This document shows positions 60,201 to 64,000 of a DNA stretch of 64,000 nucleotides, one piece after another. The notes under the pieces are model-generated. The model was not told the origin of the DNA and searched no databases. It worked only from the letters and a program-made list of their open reading frames with translations. Made by a program: the position numbers and the translations under genes. The stretch's first letter is position 1. Every line of letters begins with the position of its first letter. The DNA is from Gillisella taibaishanensis. GTDB taxonomy: Bacteria > Pseudomonadota > Alphaproteobacteria > Rhizobiales > Rhizobiaceae. The DNA lies in the NCBI RefSeq assembly GCF_001938985.1, contig NZ_MKIN01000023.1, positions 370,056 through 434,055 on the forward strand, written 5' to 3'.

Positions 60201-60759
60201 CGGCCAGCGCCGCGTCGTCTTCCGCAGCAGTCGCTGTTAAAAGCGAGCGGCGCGCATCAGCCAACAGCACGGAGGCAGCGCGGTCGTCGAGCACCGAAAA
60301 ATGCCCGGCGACATTGGCCTCCAGCGGAAACTGATGCAGCAGCGCCTCGCAAAAGGCATGGATGGTCTGGATTTTCAGCCCACCCGGCGTTTCCAGCGCC
60401 CGTGCAAACAGCCGGCGCGCCTCGGCAATCTTTATCCGGTCCGGAGGCCGTCGCTCAATGGCTTCGATCCGGCCGGCGAGATCCTGATCGGACAGGGTTG
60501 CCCATTCCGCCAGCCGGTCGAACACCCGGTTAGACATCTCAGACGCCGCCGCCTTGGTATAGGTCAGGCAGAGAATGGAGGAGGGGCGGGCGCCAGCCAG
60601 TAGCAGGCGAATGACCCGCTGGGTGAGAACATGGGTTTTGCCTGATCCGGCATTGGCCGAGACCCAGGCGGAACGTGCAGGGTCTGACGCCAGCGATTGC
60701 TGCCGCGTGGTCCAGTCGATCGGGTCTTCACCCTCGCGCAGTATCTCGGGATCAGTCAT
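57208..60759 (-). CDS. addA: double-strand break repair helicase-nuclease AddA
   Basis: An 1183-residue UvrD-like SF1 helicase with a C-terminal nuclease; with AddB it processes DNA ends for RecA-dependent repair (the RecBCD counterpart). Motifs: Walker A SANAGSGKTHVL (about 33), DHILVDEAQDTSPVQW (about 410-425), GDEKQSIYSFQGARPERF (about 450), IMTVHASKGLEAPVVFL (about 800), YVGMTRAADRL (about 875), and the nuclease motif VILLDYKTNRQP near 1120. A longer frame begins at 60840; 60759 gives MTDPEILREGEDP and overlaps the addB stop by eight bases. Confidence 0.95.
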   Translation of the reverse strand: MTDPEILREGEDPIDWTTRQQSLASDPARSAWVSANAGSGKTHVLTQRVIRLLLAGARPSSILCLTYTKAAASEMSNRVFDRLAEWATLSDQDLAGRIEAIERRPPDRIKIAEARRLFARALETPGGLKIQTIHAFCEALLHQFPLEANVAGHFSVLDDRAASVLLADARRSLLTATAAEDDAALAEAFAEVLSLGDEFGLENLLSDIVSNRHAVRGFLAKARHHGGVDPALRAALGVTPEETAQSLAEAFWPLPSLEGPQLSTYIDLALSKGGVLVQGVALKLEAAVRQPDALLRVGLLEEAFFTAADKPKADRSLIAAAMAKAAPYLSDAIFAARDHVVACRERLRLYRLFTATRAALTLAERLDHDYEELKKRSSQLDFEDLIARTAELLTRSTVGPWVHYKLDQGIDHILVDEAQDTSPVQWSVIRSLREDFFSGQSARPVRRTFFAVGDEKQSIYSFQGARPERFSEEARETAQEVARGGEAFSAIRLPLSFRSTHAVLSAVDQVFSKPDNARGLSATSEAVVHMSSRSGHPGTVEVWEMIAPEGVDNEEDWTAPFDATPESAPSAILARRIAQRIEAMIGRETIVEKGVERAIEAGDILILVRKRGAFVNALTRALKRRSHIPVAGADRLRLTGHIAVQDLLALGRFVLFSADDLSLAALLKSPLFDLGEDHVFEVAARRGDLSVYAEIARLAEEGSALWQAILNRLQRYQTLAHTLLPHDFYARVLGPLGGRRDFLARLGSEVSDILDEFLTFTLSHEQAGLPGLQSFITTLEQESPEVKREQDKERSEVRIMTVHASKGLEAPVVFLVDDGAKAFNHTHLPKFRMIETGQKIGECPIWAPVKAVDTALTAEDVARRRQATEEEYRRLLYVGMTRAADRLVVCGYRGKQQQPEIWHEMVWSALKDDGERCREERFKGSDGEWQGLLWQMEAGPERFRRQEQQTHEKSELEALPEALLRPAPPPPRLPRPLSPSGAGIEIDDEDGNLMLNSPLFGKGEDAGLALQRGRLVHRMLQMLPGLPSDEREAAARRYSERAARFWPAGAREQLVIQVLAVLDHPALTTVFSAHAQAELSLMGTMRLGGEERAVSARVDRMAVTDEKVILLDYKTNRQPPRRESDVPLSHSAQLAIYRELLTSLYPNRPIECLLVYTEGPHVVALTEVTLSHALQALQPLHQD

Positions 60760-63700
60760 CGCCGCCGCTCTCCTCTGCCGCTTCGGCGGTGGACCATTCC
60801 GCCACGCGGGCGAGATGGTCGTAATCGCCACTGAAATCATTCATCAGTGCAGGCATCAGCCGCGAGACATAGCCGCGCTCGCCCGATTGCAGCAGGGCGA
60901 CGAAGCGGGTCAGCTGTTCGATGGATTCCGTTGCAAGATCCAGCGCGGATTTGGCCTTGTCACCTTTGCCGGTCAGCTCGTTGTTGACTGTCTCAGCCTT
61001 GAAGCGCCCACCCGGCCGGAGCCGAACATAGATCAGATTATCCGGCGTCAGCCGTCCCACATCCTTGAAGGCGCCTCTTTCCAGTGCCGCCGCCTCCAGC
61101 GGCAGTTGCGGATCGAGCAGGCTGCGGGCCTGGGAGACGCTGGGGTTGAGTCCGGTTTTGTAATCGATGATATCGGCATGGCCGGCACGGATATCGATCC
61201 GGTCGGCGACACCAGTTAGCCGGATATCGATACCGGGAAGTTCAACCCCGGCGTGGGCTTCCGTCACCAGTTTCGCCGGATCACGCTTGCGTTGCCAGTC
61301 AATAAAGGCGCGCCCCACTTCGGCAAAGCGCTTGCGCCAGACGACGTAGATATGCGGCGGTAGATTTTCCTCGACGAACAGCTGGTCGGCAATATCCGCC
61401 ATGAGCTGTTCGGCTTCTGGTCCCAGTTTCTCAGGCATCTCGGCCACAAACCGCTCGATGATCGCGTGATAAAGCGTTCCGCGTTCAGAAGCACCGGGAT
61501 CGGTATTGAAACCATCGACGGCATCAAGTTTCAGGATACGGCGGGCATAGATCGCATAGGGATCGCGCCGCAGCCTTCCGACCTCGCTGAAGGAATAGGT
61601 CTTCGGATGCAGATCGGCCGGGGGCTTGGGCTGCGGCCGTTGCGCCGGCGCTTGTTCGGGCCCCTTGTCGAGAAGATCAGCGAAGTGCCGGTAGCGCTCG
61701 CCCCGGGCCTTCAGGGTGGCAGCGAATTCCTTGCCGCCCAGCGCCAGCAGCCGCTGCAGCCAGCGCGAAGCGACTGTCGGTGCTGAACCCTGGCGCAGCG
61801 CCCGGCAGTAAATCAGGTGGCGGGTGCCATTGGCCATTTCGAAGTCATGGGCAAGCTGGCCGATTTGTCGCTCCGGTGGCTCCAGGCCCATATCAGTCTT
61901 CATGCTGCGTGACAGAAAGGGATTATTGGTGGTGGTCCCCGGCCAAGAGCCCTCGTTGAGGCCGCCGAGCACCATGGTATCGACGGTTTGCAGACGCGAT
62001 TCCAGCGCCCCGAAAATGAAGACGCGCGGATGGCGCAGCGATTTCGGCTTGACCGACAGGCTCGCCGTCAGCGCCGCGACGATCTCGATCCATTGCGGAC
62101 CGTCGGCGCTCATTTCGCCATCGGTTTCCATGATCTCGCTCAGCATCTGCGCCAGTACCCCGCCGGCCTCGTCGGCCCAAAGCGGCGCCAGATCGCCACC
62201 ATCGGTACGGGCCACCGCTTCCAGAACCCGGCCGGTGCGCTCGGCCCAGTCCTTCAGCGACAGCCGGGCGGTGAAATGCCGGCCATCGGGCTTGGCAACG
62301 ACATGCGTGGCCAGCGGTTCTACCGCTTCGGCCAGCGCAAGCGCGAACGTTCGTGCGTCTTCCTGCGCCGTCTCGCTCATCGAGCGCCGCCAGGCGGGCG
62401 GATGCCGATCATCGAATTGCGCAATGCGCTGCTCGTCGAATATTGGTGCCAGACCAGCAATATCAATGGTGCCGGTGCCACCGCGCAGCGCAATAGCTTC
62501 CAGCGCATCGGCGGCAGCCCTATGGCCCTCGACCGGCCTGCCAAACCGGGCTAGCGGATGCTTCAGAAGAGATACGATCGCCAGCGGATCGCCCGGCCTC
62601 AGCACCGCTTCCAGCATCAGGGTCAGCAGCGTGCCCTGCGGCGTCGCGGCAAAGGGCGTGCCGGCGGAATCGTCGGCCTCGATGCCGAAGCGGGCAAGCT
62701 CAGACGCCACCCGGCGGGCAAGATTGCGGTCGGGCGTGATGAGCGCCGCCCGGCTCTCGCCGCCGTCGCTGCCGGGCCGCTCCAGCGCAAGACGCAGCGC
62801 GATGGCAATCGCAATGGCTTCTTCCCGTTCATTGGCCGCTTCGATCAGCGCCACATCGGCAAAGGCCGCCTCGAACCTGGCGTCGCCAAACGCAGCACGC
62901 CAGGCGGTCCAGCCATCCGTTGCCTTGGCGGGCGATAGGGCACGCGACAGGATTTCACTGCGGTCGGCAAGATCAGGCTCCGCCGGGTCCAGCACCTCGA
63001 CATCGTCACGGGTGAGGTGAAGCCGGCCCAAAAGTCGGTGCAGCCCGTATTGCGGATGCGTGCGTGCGGTCGGCTCTGGCGGCATGCCGGGCGGCTGCTC
63101 GCCGCCGACAGTCAGCCACTGGTACTCGGGCATGGTCTTGTCCAGGCCTGGCAAGACGATTACGCCGTGGGGAAGCTGGGCCACGGTCGCGATCAGTTCC
63201 GAGGCGGCGGGGATGGAGCCGGTGGAGCCGGCGACGATGACAGGGCTATCGCCGGGCAGGCGCGCCAGCCGGTCGCGCTCGGCCCGCAGCAGCGCATTGC
63301 GATGCAGAACTGGTGATGACCGGCTCAATTCTTCCAGCCGCGCCGGCCAATAGGCGCTGGCAATGCCGAGGAAGGCGAGCGTCAGCTGCCACCAGGAGGC
63401 AAAGTCGCGGGCATCGAGCTTTTCCAGATCGCTCCAGTCGCGCTCTTCGGTCTCCACGGCATCGATCAGTTCCACCAGCGCCCGTGCAAGCCAGACGGCA
63501 TCGGCCGGGCTTGCGGGGGCAACAAGCGGCGTTTCGGTATGGATGCTCAGCACGATATCCGGCAGCTTGTTGCGCCAGGCCAGGATCAGTTGCGCCAGTT
63601 CCAGCAGCCGCACCGTGTTGCTGATCGGCGGATTGAGCGCGAGCAGCGCCGGCGGCTCGGCGTCAAAATAGCTGGCGTCGTCTTCGGCTTCACCGAGCGG

Positions 63701-63967
63701 CTTGATGATCGGCAGGATCGCCGAGCGCCCGCCCAGGACCTCCACGAATTGGGCACGCAGCACGCGCACGGCGCGCCGGGTCGGCACCAGAATAGTGACC
63801 TTTGACAGCGACAGCGGATCGGCAGGGTCGTAGCGATAGCCTGGCGCCAGCCGCCCGTCGCAGAGCATCTCGGCGATCAAGCGCAGGAACGGCCGGGCAG
63901 GTGGGATGGTCACAATCCTTGCCCGGCTTCCGGGTCCGGTTCTATCGCCTGGAGCACTCGCTTCCAT
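60752..63967 (-). CDS. addB: double-strand break repair protein AddB
   Basis: A 1071-residue partner of AddA, with an inactivated helicase-like N-terminal part and a C-terminal RecB-type nuclease. The N-terminal loop ILVPTRRAVRVLRAQF replaces a true Walker A, as usual in alphaproteobacterial AddB. The nuclease core GHADIIDYKTGLNP lies at about 935-950, after GTLYHAIIERFV. YIYVRLRPGGRF-like residues near 970 close it. The usual four Fe-S cysteines of Bacillus AddB are not seen around the nuclease domain. The start at 63967 is near the window edge and lacks a clear Shine-Dalgarno; it follows a probable upstream gene end by two bases. Confidence 0.94.
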   Translation of the reverse strand: MEASAPGDRTGPGSRARIVTIPPARPFLRLIAEMLCDGRLAPGYRYDPADPLSLSKVTILVPTRRAVRVLRAQFVEVLGGRSAILPIIKPLGEAEDDASYFDAEPPALLALNPPISNTVRLLELAQLILAWRNKLPDIVLSIHTETPLVAPASPADAVWLARALVELIDAVETEERDWSDLEKLDARDFASWWQLTLAFLGIASAYWPARLEELSRSSPVLHRNALLRAERDRLARLPGDSPVIVAGSTGSIPAASELIATVAQLPHGVIVLPGLDKTMPEYQWLTVGGEQPPGMPPEPTARTHPQYGLHRLLGRLHLTRDDVEVLDPAEPDLADRSEILSRALSPAKATDGWTAWRAAFGDARFEAAFADVALIEAANEREEAIAIAIALRLALERPGSDGGESRAALITPDRNLARRVASELARFGIEADDSAGTPFAATPQGTLLTLMLEAVLRPGDPLAIVSLLKHPLARFGRPVEGHRAAADALEAIALRGGTGTIDIAGLAPIFDEQRIAQFDDRHPPAWRRSMSETAQEDARTFALALAEAVEPLATHVVAKPDGRHFTARLSLKDWAERTGRVLEAVARTDGGDLAPLWADEAGGVLAQMLSEIMETDGEMSADGPQWIEIVAALTASLSVKPKSLRHPRVFIFGALESRLQTVDTMVLGGLNEGSWPGTTTNNPFLSRSMKTDMGLEPPERQIGQLAHDFEMANGTRHLIYCRALRQGSAPTVASRWLQRLLALGGKEFAATLKARGERYRHFADLLDKGPEQAPAQRPQPKPPADLHPKTYSFSEVGRLRRDPYAIYARRILKLDAVDGFNTDPGASERGTLYHAIIERFVAEMPEKLGPEAEQLMADIADQLFVEENLPPHIYVVWRKRFAEVGRAFIDWQRKRDPAKLVTEAHAGVELPGIDIRLTGVADRIDIRAGHADIIDYKTGLNPSVSQARSLLDPQLPLEAAALERGAFKDVGRLTPDNLIYVRLRPGGRFKAETVNNELTGKGDKAKSALDLATESIEQLTRFVALLQSGERGYVSRLMPALMNDFSGDYDHLARVAEWSTAEAAEESGGDD

Positions 63968-63969
63968 CG

Positions 63970-64000
63970 TCAGGCGCCTTGAGGCAGGCGGGCGAGAACG
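63970..64000 (-). CDS. C-terminal end of an unidentified upstream gene
   Basis: On the minus strand a frame entering from outside the window reads VLARLPQGA and stops at 63970-63972, two bases before the addB ATG. Such tight spacing is typical of an operon partner. In rhizobia a sugar-nucleotidyltransferase gene often precedes addB, but nine residues cannot identify it. Confidence 0.35.
   Translation of the reverse strand, partial: VLARLPQGA

Noticed and set aside
61824..63020. 398-codon plus-strand frame opposite addB
   Set aside because: Ser/Arg/Ala-rich shadow translation; addB is intact on the other strand.

Overview
The window is a stretch of an alphaproteobacterial main chromosome. 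Gene content and order point to the Rhizobiaceae (Rhizobium/Agrobacterium group): a giant cyclic beta-1,2-glucan synthase (ndvB/chvB) with its ABC exporter (ndvA/chvA), a two-domain pyruvate carboxylase, a DUF1013/TrcR cell-cycle regulator, the mnmE-mnmG-rsmG-parA-parB block, hemE next to the predicted replication origin, and the trpFBA-accD-folC and trxA-addA-addB groups. Assignment to family is an inference from remembered gene order; no species can be named from this alone.

Layout. (1) 0-17 kb: the end of a LysE-type exporter, ndvB (minus), an M20 amidohydrolase, ndvA (minus), a divergent LuxR-type acyl-homoserine-lactone receptor without a synthase in the window, and pyc. (2) 17-26 kb: a small zinc protease, acetyl-CoA synthetase, TrcR, a PLP-binding protein, leuS-lptE-holA. 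A nested palindromic element that looks like a dispersed rhizobial repeat lies just before leuS. (3) 26-46 kb: the origin domain. parB, parA, rsmG, mnmG, mnmE, rho, hemJ and hemE run leftward. The 35.1-35.5 kb gap has AT-rich tracts and DnaA-box-like sites and is the best oriC candidate. A DUF299 regulatory protein, maf, aroE, coaE and dnaQ run rightward from it. One perfect and three degenerate parS-like 16-mers (28.6, 30.6, 37.0 and 45.9 kb) surround the gap. Then follow secB, fxsA, a translationally coupled tim44-like/mltA/smr/xre operon, and gyrB. (4) 46-57 kb: a nitroreductase, an intracellular PHB depolymerase, small hypothetical genes, trpF-trpB-trpA-accD-folC, then a two-gene accessory patch (DUF2161 nuclease-fold protein and an AT-rich PurN-like formyltransferase). 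(5) 57-64 kb: trxA and the AddAB recombination helicase-nuclease.

Most genes on each side of the putative origin are transcribed away from it, in the direction of fork movement. The genes are mainly housekeeping: chromosome replication and segregation, tRNA modification and charging, heme and tryptophan synthesis, central carbon metabolism and envelope biogenesis. No tRNA or rRNA gene, CRISPR array, prophage or insertion sequence was recognised. I found no convincing new multi-gene system. The items most worth a second look are the LuxR solo with its palindromic upstream region beside the glucan exporter gene, the parS-like sites at gene junctions, the nested palindromic repeat, and the low-GC formyltransferase patch.
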